Notes: generated by a model not told the origin, from the letters alone. Positions 54,089 to 62,507 are shown, counted from the stretch's first letter. The stretch is 62,544 nucleotides of DNA from Bacteroidales bacterium (GCA_027064095.1 JAMOQI010000013.1:1-62544), one strand, 5' to 3'. Made by a program: numbers and translations.

Positions 54089-54793
54089 TTATACTAACTG
54101 CCAATTAAAATTACAACTCAGCTTCTCCAATACTATCTTTTTAACATCTTCCATATCAAGTTCTTTACCAAGCTCTTTACTTAAAGAAGTTACATCTTTA
54201 TCAGTAAAACCACAAGGATTGATATAAGAAAAATAATCCAGATTAGTGTTAACATTAAAAGCAAAGCCATGCATTGTTATATATCTACTCGCTTTAACCC
54301 CAATAGCACAAATTTTTCTTGCTTTACCGGGAATATTCGCATCTAGCCAAACACCTGTTGCTCCTGCCAACCTTTCACCAATTAAACCAAATTCTGCAAT
54401 AGTTTGAATTATGCTTTCCTCTAAAGTTTCAATATATGTTCTTATACCCAAACTAAAAACTTCTAAATCGATAATAGGATATACAACTATCTGACCTGGT
54501 CCATGGTATGTAATATCTCCACCACGATCTATTTTATAAAATTTTGCATTCTTAGCTTGCAATTGTATACTATCAATAAGAAGATTCTGCTCCACACCAC
54601 TTTTCCCAAGAGTATAAACATGATTATGCTCACAGAATAGAAGGTTATATTCTCTATCATCAGGAGTGTTATCTTTCCTATCTTGAAAAGACAGCTTTTC
54701 TCTCATCATAATTTTAAAAATTTTTTCCTGATAATCCCAAGCTTTTTGGTAATCAATCAAACCTAAATCCTGAAATTTTACTTTAGCTTTCAT
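54089..54793 (-). CDS. lipB: octanoyl-[acyl carrier protein]:protein octanoyltransferase
   Basis: LipB transfers octanoate from ACP to lipoyl domains, giving the substrate of LipA. The 234-residue protein has RGGDITYHGPGQ at 90-101, KICAIGVKASRYITMHGFAFN near 160-180 with the catalytic Lys, and the catalytic Cys at 194 (NPCGF). Together with lipA it makes a complete endogenous lipoylation pathway. A promoter box lies 17 bp upstream. Confidence 0.96.
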   Translation of the reverse strand: MKAKVKFQDLGLIDYQKAWDYQEKIFKIMMREKLSFQDRKDNTPDDREYNLLFCEHNHVYTLGKSGVEQNLLIDSIQLQAKNAKFYKIDRGGDITYHGPGQIVVYPIIDLEVFSLGIRTYIETLEESIIQTIAEFGLIGERLAGATGVWLDANIPGKARKICAIGVKASRYITMHGFAFNVNTNLDYFSYINPCGFTDKDVTSLSKELGKELDMEDVKKIVLEKLSCNFNWQLV

Positions 54794-54810
54794 TAGTATA
54801 ATTTATTGCG

Positions 54811-54818
54811 CAAAGATA
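54811..54818 (-). promoter_or_regulatory. -7 promoter box of the lipB-lipA operon
   Basis: TATCTTTG on the minus strand is a perfect TAnnTTTG box, 18 bp before the ATG at 54793. Confidence 0.6.
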
Positions 54819-54957
54819 TATTATTATTAATTGAAATAATCTTATAAATATTATCAATCTTATTTAACTTAAAATTGATTTTTTACATACTTGCTTTTCA
54901 ACCAAACAAATCAATCAACTTAAATAGTAAAAAAATCATTAATGACAAAAAAACATA

Positions 54958-54985
54958 TTGGATGAACAAATGTTCATTATTTTTG
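54958..54985 (+). promoter_or_regulatory. promoter with overlapping inverted-repeat operator
   Basis: TTG (54958-54960) and TATTTTTG (54978-54985) form a -33/-7 pair 17 bp apart. Between them, TGAACA (54963-54968) and TGTTCA (54971-54976) form a perfect 6-bp inverted repeat with a 2-bp spacer. Its place inside the promoter fits a repressor operator, plausibly for the DUF134 protein encoded next. It is not a recognised motif for a named regulator. Confidence 0.55.
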
Positions 54986-55005
54986 TACTCAATAATTATA
55001 AACAA

Positions 55006-55584
55006 ATGGCAAGACCAGTAAGACACCGACGAATGCAACGTCCTCCAATTATTAAAGGGTTTAAACCATATGGAGGAAAAGGACACACCAAAGAAACGGT
55101 TAAACTATTGATGGAAGAGTATGAATCCATACGCTTGCTTGATTTTGAAATGCATACTCAAGTTGAAGGAGCAAAAATAATGAATGTCTCCAGACCAACT
55201 TTCACAAGAATTTACGAATCTGCTCGTAAAAAAATAGCAATGGCTATGGTACTTTCCATGCAATTGGAAATTGAAGGCGGTAATGTTTTACTTGAGGGAA
55301 ACTGGTTTTTATGTAAATCTTGCAATGCAGTCTTTGAATTAAGTACTGAAGAAGATATTAAAGATATTAGTTGTCCACATTGCAGTTCTTTGGAATTTGA
55401 GAACATTAACGAAAATATCAGAACATATAAAAAACCAAGATTTAACTACCATCAGACAGAAATATCGAGCGAAGAAGGCTATTGTATTTGTACAAAATGC
55501 GGATTAAAAGTATCACATAAAAGAGGTACGCCATGTAGAAAAATGAATTGTCCAAAATGTGGAATAAACTTATGTAGAGAATAA
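55006..55584 (+). CDS. DUF134 family DNA-binding protein with zinc-ribbon tail
   Basis: The protein has 192 residues from the ATG at 55006. A longer frame begins with a TTG at 54958, but that codon is the -33 box, so it is rejected. The DUF134 start MARPVRHRRMQ is followed by a sigma-70 region-4-like helix-turn-helix (about 35-76, RLLDFEMHTQVEGAKIMNVSRPTFTR). The C-terminal half carries two Cys-x2-Cys pairs in one zinc-ribbon-like unit (C103/C106 and C123/C126) and a second set (C162/C165, C182/C185). The metal-binding half is longer than in a minimal DUF134 protein. It leads an operon with NifX-like and MinD-like genes and probably regulates it. Confidence 0.85.
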   Translation: MARPVRHRRMQRPPIIKGFKPYGGKGHTKETVKLLMEEYESIRLLDFEMHTQVEGAKIMNVSRPTFTRIYESARKKIAMAMVLSMQLEIEGGNVLLEGNWFLCKSCNAVFELSTEEDIKDISCPHCSSLEFENINENIRTYKKPRFNYHQTEISSEEGYCICTKCGLKVSHKRGTPCRKMNCPKCGINLCRE

Positions 55585-55634
55585 TTAAAACAACTAAAAT
55601 ATACAAATCAATATTAACATTAAAATAATAAATT

Positions 55635-55982
55635 ATGACAAAGAAAATAGCAATTCCAATGGCAGGAGGCAAATTAAGTTTACACTTCGGCCACTGTGAA
55701 CAATTTGCAGTAATAGAAATAGAAAATGGTGAGGTTGTAAAAGAATCATTAGTAAACCCACCGGAGCACATTACCGGCTCTTATCCTAACTTTCTTGCAC
55801 AAAAAGGAGTTCATGAGGTATTAGTAGGAGGCATTGGACAAAAAGCAATTGAGATTTTCAATGCAAACAATATAAAAGTACATATGGGAGCTCAGGCAAA
55901 GTCAATGTCTGAATTAATTGATGATTACAATAACAACAGGCTAATAACTGGCATGAACAATTGCGATGGTGGCTGCGAATAA
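55635..55982 (+). CDS. NifX/NifB-domain (dinitrogenase iron-molybdenum cofactor family) protein, ORP-like
   Basis: The 115-residue protein has the Nif cofactor-domain fold: KKIAIPMAGGKLSLHFGHCEQFAVIEI (about 3-29), VLVGGIGQKAIEIFNANNI (about 62-80) and ELIDDYNNNRLITG (about 92-105). The C-terminal tail NNCDGGCE holds two Cys. This family includes NifX, NafY, MTH1175 and the orange protein (ORP) of Desulfovibrio, which binds a Mo-Cu-sulfide cluster. Whether this protein binds a metal cluster is unknown. No nitrogenase genes are present. It is 50 bp after the DUF134 gene. Confidence 0.85.
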   Translation: MTKKIAIPMAGGKLSLHFGHCEQFAVIEIENGEVVKESLVNPPEHITGSYPNFLAQKGVHEVLVGGIGQKAIEIFNANNIKVHMGAQAKSMSELIDDYNNNRLITGMNNCDGGCE

Positions 55983-55995
55983 AATTTCTTAACAG

Positions 55996-56892
55996 ATGAA
56001 AATAGCCATTGCAAGTGCTAAAGGAGGAACCGGAAAAACAACAATAGCAACAAACTTATTTGAAGCACTGCGTTTAGAAGGAAATTTTACTGTGGATTTT
56101 TTTGATACTAATGTAGGTGAGCCTGACGCTCACCTATTTTTAGATAATATTTACACCGAACAAACTAATAAGGAAGTTGTCAATATCAAAATTCCCCTTT
56201 TTGACAAAGAGAAATGTACATATTGTGGCAAATGCCTTCATTATTGTGAGTATGACGCCATAGTAATGAATAAAGAAGATAGAAATATCTACTTAATAGA
56301 TAATAAATGTACTTCTTGTGGTGCTTGTATTTATGTATGTAATGATAATGCAATTACAGAAATTGACAAAGAAATAGGAATTATAAATATTAGAGAAAAC
56401 AAATCATCTGATAATCAAGGATCAAGATTTATTGACGGTTATCTTAATATTGGGCACCCTTTTGTATCACCCATAGTGCAATCTATGAAGACTAAACTTA
56501 TAACTGGGCAAATTAGTATAATCGATACAGCTCCTGGAACATCTCGTGCTGTGGTAGAGGCACTCTATGATGTAGATTATATTGTATTGGTAGCAGAATC
56601 TTCAGCATTTGGATTGCATGATTTACAATTGATGGTAAAAATGCTTAATGAATTACGAAAAGGATTTGGAGTAGTAATAAACCGATATCATGGAGAGCAT
56701 AATATTGTCCAAGAATATTTAGAAAAAGCACAAATACCTTTGCTCATGGAGATTCCTTTTAAAATGGAGTATGCCAGAATTTATTCTGAATCGGAATTAC
56801 TAGTTAATAACAATGATGATATGCGAAAGAAATTCTTAGAACTCTTCGAGAAAATCAAATCAGAATATATGCTTAAAGCAATGTATCGATGA
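55996..56892 (+). CDS. MinD/Mrp-type ATPase with two 4Fe-4S ferredoxin motifs, copy 1
   Basis: The 298-residue protein starts with a deviant Walker A loop KGGTGKTT (residues 9-16), with the extra signature Lys at 9, like MinD, NifH and Mrp. A ferredoxin domain is inserted (about 70-125) with C74, C77, C80, C84 and C105, C108, C111, C115, two C-x2-C-x2-C-x3-C motifs able to hold two 4Fe-4S clusters. The ATPase resumes with IIDTAPG (about 175-181). It resembles the paired MinD-ferredoxin proteins of the ORP locus. It begins 13 bp after the NifX-like gene and overlaps copy 2 by 4 bp. Confidence 0.9.
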   Translation: MKIAIASAKGGTGKTTIATNLFEALRLEGNFTVDFFDTNVGEPDAHLFLDNIYTEQTNKEVVNIKIPLFDKEKCTYCGKCLHYCEYDAIVMNKEDRNIYLIDNKCTSCGACIYVCNDNAITEIDKEIGIINIRENKSSDNQGSRFIDGYLNIGHPFVSPIVQSMKTKLITGQISIIDTAPGTSRAVVEALYDVDYIVLVAESSAFGLHDLQLMVKMLNELRKGFGVVINRYHGEHNIVQEYLEKAQIPLLMEIPFKMEYARIYSESELLVNNNDDMRKKFLELFEKIKSEYMLKAMYR

Positions 56893-57755
56893 AGCAAATA
56901 GCAATTATAAGTGGAAAAGGTGGTACCGGCAAAACCAGTATTACATCTGCATTCGCCTCATTGGCAAAGAATTCTATTTATGCCGATTGCGATGTTAACG
57001 CATCTGATTTGCATATTATCATGCGCCCTAAAGTAAAAGAAAGTTTCGTATTTTCATTTAATCAAAAAGTAAAAATAAACCAGCAAGAATGTATTAAATG
57101 TAGTATTTGTTTTAATGTATGCAGATTTAATGCTGTTGACAGAATTAGAAACAATTTTTATGTCAGAGAATTTTCTTGTACAGGTTGCGATTTATGTCGG
57201 AAGGCTTGCCCGGTAATGGCAATAGAAAAAATAGACAATAAAGCTGGAGAATATTTCATCTCCGATACCAGATTTGGACAATTAGTGCACTCACGATTAA
57301 ATGTTGGAGAAGATTATAGTGATAGATTAATTGATGATGTTAAGAGCTATGCTTGTAATATTGCCGAGGAGAAAAAATTAGACAATTTAATAATTGATGG
57401 ACCTCCGGGAATTGGTTGTACTACTATCTCAACTATTAATGGTATTGACTTAGCCGTTCTCATTACCAACTCATCAAAAAGCAGCCTCCACGACTTAAAA
57501 AGGAGTTTAGAGTTACTTAAAACGCATAATATAAAAGCATCAGTAATAATCAATAAGAGTAATTTTAATTGCAATATTACTAAAGAAATAGAAGAATATT
57601 GTTTAGAAAACGGAATTTCTTTTCTCGGTAAAATACCTTATGACAGAAACTTTACTTACGGCATGCTCGAACAAAAAAGTATTATTGAATATGCTCCTTT
57701 TTCGGCTACTTCTGATATTATCAGGAAAATCTGGGAGAAAATATTGAAATTATAA
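56889..57755 (+). CDS. MinD/Mrp-type ATPase with two 4Fe-4S ferredoxin motifs, copy 2
   Basis: The 288-residue paralogue of the preceding gene has Walker A GKGGTGKTS (9-17) and C68, C71, C74, C78 and C97, C100, C103, C107. The switch/Walker B region is LIIDGPPGIGC (about 166-176), with one more Cys (C176) just after the loop. It starts at the ATGA overlap with copy 1. The two proteins probably form a heteromer that uses ATP and iron-sulfur clusters, possibly to load or position the NifX-like protein. That is inference from the ORP system; activity is unknown. Confidence 0.9.
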   Translation: MKQIAIISGKGGTGKTSITSAFASLAKNSIYADCDVNASDLHIIMRPKVKESFVFSFNQKVKINQQECIKCSICFNVCRFNAVDRIRNNFYVREFSCTGCDLCRKACPVMAIEKIDNKAGEYFISDTRFGQLVHSRLNVGEDYSDRLIDDVKSYACNIAEEKKLDNLIIDGPPGIGCTTISTINGIDLAVLITNSSKSSLHDLKRSLELLKTHNIKASVIINKSNFNCNITKEIEEYCLENGISFLGKIPYDRNFTYGMLEQKSIIEYAPFSATSDIIRKIWEKILKL

Positions 57756-57844
57756 TTTGATAATACATTTAAAAAAAGAATCTCTTATAAAGAGTTTAAA
57801 TATTTAAAATGCACTATTCACAATATTAAATTAGATATATTTCA

Positions 57845-57852
57845 TATATTTG
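57845..57852 (+). promoter_or_regulatory. -7 promoter box for DUF4783-nadC-yihY
   Basis: TATATTTG fits TAnnTTTG. The TTG at 57850 that opens the longest frame is part of this box and therefore cannot be translated from this promoter; the ATG at 57934 is preferred. Confidence 0.5.
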
Positions 57853-57933
57853 CTTTTTTTAACGGCATATTATTTGATAAATATTAAATCCAAATTTATT
57901 AACAGAAAACATATACATAAAATACTAAATGGC

Positions 57934-58377
57934 ATGGAAGTAAATAAAAATAATACTAATTCATTTAATTTTAAAATAAACATATTGTCTATTTTATTGT
58001 TTTTTGCAATAATGCCAATGGGGGTTTATGCTCAATATTCGAGTGTTGCTGTTGCAAAAGAATATTGCATCAAAGCATTAAAAAATAATGATGTCGAAAG
58101 TCTGGTAAAGGGTTTTAGCGACCCTGTTGAGATTACTTTGCCAGAATCAGAAAATTCCTATTCTAAGTCTCAAGCTGCTATGGTTTTACGTAAGTTTATG
58201 AATAATAATAAAGTAAAGTCTTTTAATGTAAAACAAAGCGGTAAATCCACAGGTGGTTCAGAGTTTATTATTGGAGATATGACCACCACATCAGGAAAAC
58301 AATATCAAGTTTATTTTTTGATAACTATTATTAACGACGAAGCATTTCTACATTTAATTGAGTTTGAACTTATTTAA
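57934..58377 (+). CDS. DUF4783-like exported protein
   Basis: The protein has about 147 residues from the ATG at 57934, the first sensible start after the promoter box. A signal peptide (about 1-34, ending VYAQ) is followed by a small alpha/beta domain. The conserved pattern includes KEYCIKALKNNDVESLVKGFSDPVEI and a late QYQVYFLITIINDEAFLHLIEFELI. DUF4783 is a small SnoaL/NTF2-like family found in Bacteroidota next to nadC. Function unknown. It lies 73 bp before nadC and is probably cotranscribed. Confidence 0.7.
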   Translation: MEVNKNNTNSFNFKINILSILLFFAIMPMGVYAQYSSVAVAKEYCIKALKNNDVESLVKGFSDPVEITLPESENSYSKSQAAMVLRKFMNNNKVKSFNVKQSGKSTGGSEFIIGDMTTTSGKQYQVYFLITIINDEAFLHLIEFELI

Positions 58378-58450
58378 TAAATTAATATTATCATGGACTT
58401 TCATTATTTTTTTTAGGCTTTTAAAAAAACATTATATACTATTTTTATAA

Positions 58451-59284
58451 ATGAATATTGACCAAATAATTATTGAAGCTATTGACGAAGATGTTGGTTC
58501 TGGCGATTATTCTTCACTCTCTACCATACCTGCCAACTCTAAAAACAAAGCAAAGCTTGTAATTAAAGAAGCTGGTATATTATCAGGAATATCAATAGCA
58601 GAAAAAGTTTTTGCTGCCGTAGATAGCACTCTAAAATTTACTCGACTAATTGAAGATGGAGCAAAAATAGAGGTTGGTGATATTGCCTTTAGAGTTGAAG
58701 GCTCCGCAATTTCTATTCTTACTGCTGAGCGTTTGGCACTAAATTTCATGCAGCGAATGAGTGGAATTGCTACCTCCACTAATAAAATGGTAAAAATACT
58801 GGAAGGAACTAAAAGCAAGATTCTTGATACAAGAAAGACAACCCCACTTCTGCGTGAATTGGAAAAAATGGCTGTCAGACACGGTGGTGGTTTTAATCAT
58901 CGCTTTGCGCTTTACGATATGATAATGATAAAAGATAATCATATTGATTTTGCCGGTGGAATACCCAAAGCAATAGATAGTTGCAACAAATATCTGTTAG
59001 AAAATAAATTAGATTTAAAAATAGAAATAGAAGTGAGAGACTTTGAAGAATTACAACAGGTGATAAATCACGGTGGTGTGGACAGAGTGATGCTTGATAA
59101 TTATACTCCTGCAGAATTATCCAAAGCATTAGATTTAATTGACAATCGTTTTGAAACAGAAGCTTCTGGCGGAATTACAGAGAATACCATACGTTCATAT
59201 GCTGAAACCGGGGTTGACTATATTAGCGTAGGTGCACTAACACATCAGATTAAGAGCCTTGACATGAGTTTAGTCTCAGATTAA
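58451..59284 (+). CDS. nadC: nicotinate-nucleotide pyrophosphorylase (quinolinate phosphoribosyltransferase)
   Basis: NadC makes nicotinate mononucleotide from quinolinate and PRPP in de novo NAD synthesis. The 277-residue protein has SGIATSTNKMV (about 101-111), the substrate-binding LDTRKTTPLLRELEKMAVRHGGGFNHR (about 122-148) and KDNHI (about 157-161). The C-terminal EASGGITENTI (about 237-247) completes the barrel. nadA and nadB are not in the window. It is 10 bp before yihY. Confidence 0.96.
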   Translation: MNIDQIIIEAIDEDVGSGDYSSLSTIPANSKNKAKLVIKEAGILSGISIAEKVFAAVDSTLKFTRLIEDGAKIEVGDIAFRVEGSAISILTAERLALNFMQRMSGIATSTNKMVKILEGTKSKILDTRKTTPLLRELEKMAVRHGGGFNHRFALYDMIMIKDNHIDFAGGIPKAIDSCNKYLLENKLDLKIEIEVRDFEELQQVINHGGVDRVMLDNYTPAELSKALDLIDNRFETEASGGITENTIRSYAETGVDYISVGALTHQIKSLDMSLVSD

Positions 59285-59294
59285 TATTTTATTT

Positions 59295-60248
59295 ATGACA
59301 ATTGCTGATAGAATTCTCAAAATTAGATTTATTAGGAAACTAATTGTTTTAGCTAAACAAATAAGTTTTCCTGGTTTTGAAGGAGTTCCTATTTACAATG
59401 TTATTCTCCAGTTTATTAAAGCTATTAATGAAGGCGTTCTCTCTCAAAGAGCAGCTTCTATTAGTTTTAGTTTTTTTATGGCATTATTTCCTGGTCTATT
59501 AGTACTCTTTACGTTGATACCTTTTGTGCCTATTGATAATTTCCAAGAAGAAATAATACAAATGATTCAAAGAGTCCTGCCAGATGCAACTAATGAATCA
59601 GTAATGCAAGTTATAAGAGACATAATTACTCGCCCACATGGTAGTGTATTATCATTAGGTTTTTTACTTGCTCTTATATTCTCAACAAATGGTTTCAAAA
59701 GTATAATTGTAGCTTTTAACACTTCAATTCACATTAAAGAAGACAGGAGTTTTTTTAATTTACAGTGGACTTCTTTGGTAATTGTTTTTGTATTTACAAT
59801 TACCACCTTTATTACTATTTTATCCTCAATAATTAATCAGCAATTTCTTGATTTTCTTGTTGAATATGACTTTATGAAACAAGGTTCTATTTATTATATA
59901 ATTAAATTTGCTAATTGGATAATAATGGTAGCTATGATATTATTTATGGTTTCATTTTTATTCTACTACGGCCCCAAAACTAAATCAAAATTTAAACTTA
60001 TATCAACAGGTTCTTCAATAAGTACGATAGTTATTATCATTGTGATGCAGCTATTTAATGTATATATCCAAAACTTTAGCAAGTACAATGTTCTTTATGG
60101 CTCCATCGGGACTTTATTAATAATACTACTTTGGATATATATCAATGCTTTTATTCTCCTTTTAGGCTTTGAAATTAATGCTTCAATTGCAAGTGCTAAA
60201 GATGATGTAGAACATCATTTACCAAAAAACACACAAGAATCTCCATAG
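59295..60248 (+). CDS. YihY/BrkB family membrane protein
   Basis: The 317-residue protein has six membrane segments and the family signature RAASISFSFFMALFPGLLVLFTLIPF (about 52-77). A conserved helix-forming loop and a late FNVYIQNFSKYNVLYGSIGTLLIILLWIYI (about 255-284) follow. The family was once called ribonuclease BN by error; its real function is not established. It is the last gene of the nadC unit. Its end overlaps the convergent queA by 34 bp. Confidence 0.88.
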   Translation: MTIADRILKIRFIRKLIVLAKQISFPGFEGVPIYNVILQFIKAINEGVLSQRAASISFSFFMALFPGLLVLFTLIPFVPIDNFQEEIIQMIQRVLPDATNESVMQVIRDIITRPHGSVLSLGFLLALIFSTNGFKSIIVAFNTSIHIKEDRSFFNLQWTSLVIVFVFTITTFITILSSIINQQFLDFLVEYDFMKQGSIYYIIKFANWIIMVAMILFMVSFLFYYGPKTKSKFKLISTGSSISTIVIIIVMQLFNVYIQNFSKYNVLYGSIGTLLIILLWIYINAFILLLGFEINASIASAKDDVEHHLPKNTQESP

Positions 60249-61435
60249 CTAAGAAACCTAAAATTATTATCTAAAGCATAATTATATGTTTTTCTCCACT
60301 CCTCACCATAAAATGCAGAAACCAGCAATAGTAGCGTACTTTTAGGTTGATGAAAATTTGTGATTAGAACATCAATAATCTTAAATTTATATGATGGAGC
60401 AATTATTATCTGCGTATCACCATGAATTTCTTCTAGTTCTTTTTCGTTCATATAATTTAAGATAGCTGTTAAAGACTCCAAGGCCGATATTTGTTCAGAA
60501 TCATAATTCTCGTATGGCTCCCATTGGTTTATATGAAAATCAACATCCTTATTTTTAATAATTCTAACACCAAACCAAAATAAGCTCTCTAAAGTCCTAG
60601 TGGTAGTTGTTCCTACAGCAATAATTTTTTTATCCTGATAATAAATTAATTGCTCTATGATTTTTTTATGAATTACTACCTGTTCAGTATGCATTTCATG
60701 ATCTTCAATCTTTTCTGAGCTTACAGGCTTAAATGTACCTGCACCAACATGCAAGCTAACAAAAGCCTCTTCAATCTTCTTATTACGAAGCTTAGTCATC
60801 ACACTATCAGTGAAATGAAGTCCGGCTGTTGGAGCTGCAACAGAGCCTTGATGCTTGGCATAAATAGTCTGGTATCGCTCCACATCTTCCTTAGTAGTAT
60901 TTCGCTTCATATAAGGAGGCAATGGGATACTACCATTGGCCATCAACATATCCGAAAAAGATAAATTTGAAGGTTCCCAACTAAAGCGAATCCTAAATGA
61001 GTTTCCTATGGATTCAATCTTCTCTGCATAAAGAATCACATCTTCATTTTGATATCTTAAACTTAAAGAAAGTTTACCTTCTTTCCACTTTTTAGCGTTA
61101 CCTACCAAACATTTCCACTCACATTGCCCTTGCACTTGAAACGCATTCTGTATTTCTTGCGTAGGAGCTAGTGGTTCTAAAATAAATATTTCAATATTAG
61201 CCCCAGTTGGCTTTTTAAAATGCATCCTTGCTCTAATGACCTTCGTATTATTAAAAACAATAAGACTCTCTGATGGAAGAAAATCAGTAATATTTTCAAA
61301 AATTGATTCTACCACATTTCCTTCCTTAGAAACAAGAAGTTTACTTCTATCTCTTTGGTTAACCGGAAACTGAGCTATCTTATCCTCCGACAAAGGATAG
61401 TTATAATCTTCTATGGAGATATGTTTTGGATGCAT
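60215..61435 (-). CDS. queA: S-adenosylmethionine:tRNA ribosyltransferase-isomerase
   Basis: QueA transfers the ribose of SAM to preQ1 in tRNA during queuosine synthesis. The 406-residue protein has the opening YNYPLSEDKIAQFPVNQRDRSKLLV (about 11-35). The central VAAPTAGLHFTDSVM (about 199-213), SLHVGAGTFKPVSSE (about 227-241) and HEMHTEQ (about 246-252) are diagnostic. The family minimum is near 340-350; longer forms with an insertion are usual in Bacteroidota. It is convergent with yihY, with a 34-bp overlap of the coding ends. Confidence 0.95.
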   Translation of the reverse strand: MHPKHISIEDYNYPLSEDKIAQFPVNQRDRSKLLVSKEGNVVESIFENITDFLPSESLIVFNNTKVIRARMHFKKPTGANIEIFILEPLAPTQEIQNAFQVQGQCEWKCLVGNAKKWKEGKLSLSLRYQNEDVILYAEKIESIGNSFRIRFSWEPSNLSFSDMLMANGSIPLPPYMKRNTTKEDVERYQTIYAKHQGSVAAPTAGLHFTDSVMTKLRNKKIEEAFVSLHVGAGTFKPVSSEKIEDHEMHTEQVVIHKKIIEQLIYYQDKKIIAVGTTTTRTLESLFWFGVRIIKNKDVDFHINQWEPYENYDSEQISALESLTAILNYMNEKELEEIHGDTQIIIAPSYKFKIIDVLITNFHQPKSTLLLLVSAFYGEEWRKTYNYALDNNFRFLSYGDSCVFFGK

Positions 61436-61483
61436 CGTTAATCTAAAATATTATGGATTTCAGCATATTAAATTACAATAAAC

Positions 61484-61513
61484 AAAAAAAGCTGCAAATT
61501 GCAGCTCTTTTTT
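61484..61513 (-). terminator. intrinsic terminator after tRNA-Asn
   Basis: GAGCTGCAA and TTTGCAGCTT pair (about 61491-61507) with a T run of seven on the minus strand and six on the plus, so it can work in both directions. It lies just past the tRNA 3' end. Confidence 0.8.
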
Positions 61514-61514
61514 G

Positions 61515-61588
61515 CTCCTCCTCTAGGACTTGAACCTAGGACACCCTGATTAACAGTCAGGTGCTCTAACCAGCTGAGCTAAGGAGGA
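61515..61588 (-). tRNA. tRNA-Asn (GTT)
   Basis: On the minus strand the acceptor arms TCCTCCT (61588-61582) and AGGAGGA (61522-61516) pair. The D-arm has AGCTCAGCTGGTTAGAGC, the anticodon stem CCTGA/TCAGG encloses CTGTTAA, and the T-loop is GGTTCAAGTCC. The anticodon is GTT (Asn). The discriminator is G. CCA is not encoded. It has its own promoter and terminator. Confidence 0.96.
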
Positions 61589-61612
61589 ATTTTGCTTCCG
61601 TAAAAGCGAATG

Positions 61613-61642
61613 CAAATATACATCAACTTTCTAATTGTACAA
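61613..61642 (-). promoter_or_regulatory. promoter of tRNA-Asn
   Basis: On the minus strand TATATTTG (61613-61620) with TTG (61640-61642) 19 bp upstream, the best -33/-7 spacing in the window. Confidence 0.75.
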
Positions 61643-62009
61643 GAATTTTTTTATTTTTTTTTACTTTTTAGTATTCTCGTTCTTCACTAAACATAAAACA
61701 CTGATATTATATTTAATACACAATTTAAATCTGAAAATAAAGTCTGATTTTATAATATCATAATAAAGAAATTGCATTTGCCGGGTATATCTACGCACTG
61801 CATTTATAACAAAAAACAATGCAAATAATACAAATTCTATTAATACCTTTATCGATCCCCTCATTATTCATCAATTATTATTGATTAATCAAATTTGGGT
61901 TATCCTCACCATTTTATTTACAGGCTTTTCATTGCTACACTCTAAAGTTAGATGTTTTTACCTGTTTATAAGGTCTTGTAATAATAGGTAATATCGGTTT
62001 GAAAAACAC
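61643..62009. other. noncoding stretch before the last membrane gene
   Basis: About 367 bp. One 67-codon minus-strand frame (61661-61864) exists but has low-complexity composition and no family signal, so I do not call it a gene. Nothing else was recognised. Confidence 0.4.
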
Positions 62010-62507
62010 TTAATTAATCCCAAGTTTATCTAAACGCTTATATAAATTATTCATAATAAAAAAAACTATTGGCGCAATAATCCATGTAAGAATTGTCCCG
62101 CTAAAATAGTACTGATTCAGGACAATACCAGCTAATGAAGAAATTATCCACAAAAAACTCAGAACCAAACTTATACGTTTGTCTATAGTAATAAAAAATA
62201 ATGCCGATACAATAAAAAAGCCTACTAAGATATTAATTGTAGAAATTGTTGTTCCATAAATTATTATCTGAAATAACTCATAAATACCTCCAATAATTCC
62301 CGAGTAAGTGATAGCATATTCATTTATATTAGTGGGGAATATTTGCATTATTAAAATGAAAACCAATAATGAACTATAGCTGATAAAGCCATACTTCTTC
62401 CCAATTTCACTCTTCTTAGCGTAAGAAATAAAAACCAATGCAGGCACAGCTGCATAAGCAATCAGCTGTATTAAATAACCGATTTGTACAAGAGTTTTAT
62501 TTGCCAT
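62010..62507 (-). CDS. small polytopic membrane protein, unknown
   Basis: The 165-residue protein has about five hydrophobic segments (about 8-28, 41-56, 66-88, 92-107, 112-130, with a final 138-152) and a short basic C-terminal tail. Polar residues inside the segments are few and no catalytic motif is apparent. I do not recognise the family. It is the last gene before the right edge; its promoter may lie beyond the window. No linkage to neighbours can be inferred. Confidence 0.6.
   Translation of the reverse strand: MANKTLVQIGYLIQLIAYAAVPALVFISYAKKSEIGKKYGFISYSSLLVFILIMQIFPTNINEYAITYSGIIGGIYELFQIIIYGTTISTINILVGFFIVSALFFITIDKRISLVLSFLWIISSLAGIVLNQYYFSGTILTWIIAPIVFFIMNNLYKRLDKLGIN

Noticed and set aside
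54958-55005. N-terminal extension of the DUF134 protein from a TTG codon
   Set aside because: The TTG is part of the -33 box, and the DUF134 family begins at MARPVRHRR; the extension has no homology.
55635-57755. Nitrogenase locus suggested by the NifX-like domain
   Set aside because: No nifHDK, nifB or nifEN genes are present, and the paired MinD-ferredoxin genes fit the ORP-type system better.
57850-57933. N-terminal extension of the DUF4783 protein from a TTG codon
   Set aside because: The TTG is the end of the TATATTTG box, so it is not downstream of the transcript start; the signal peptide begins sensibly after the later ATG.
61661-61864. A 67-codon minus-strand frame between tRNA-Asn and the last membrane gene
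   Set aside because: Low-complexity, AT-driven composition with no family signal and no promoter box in front; too weak to call a gene.
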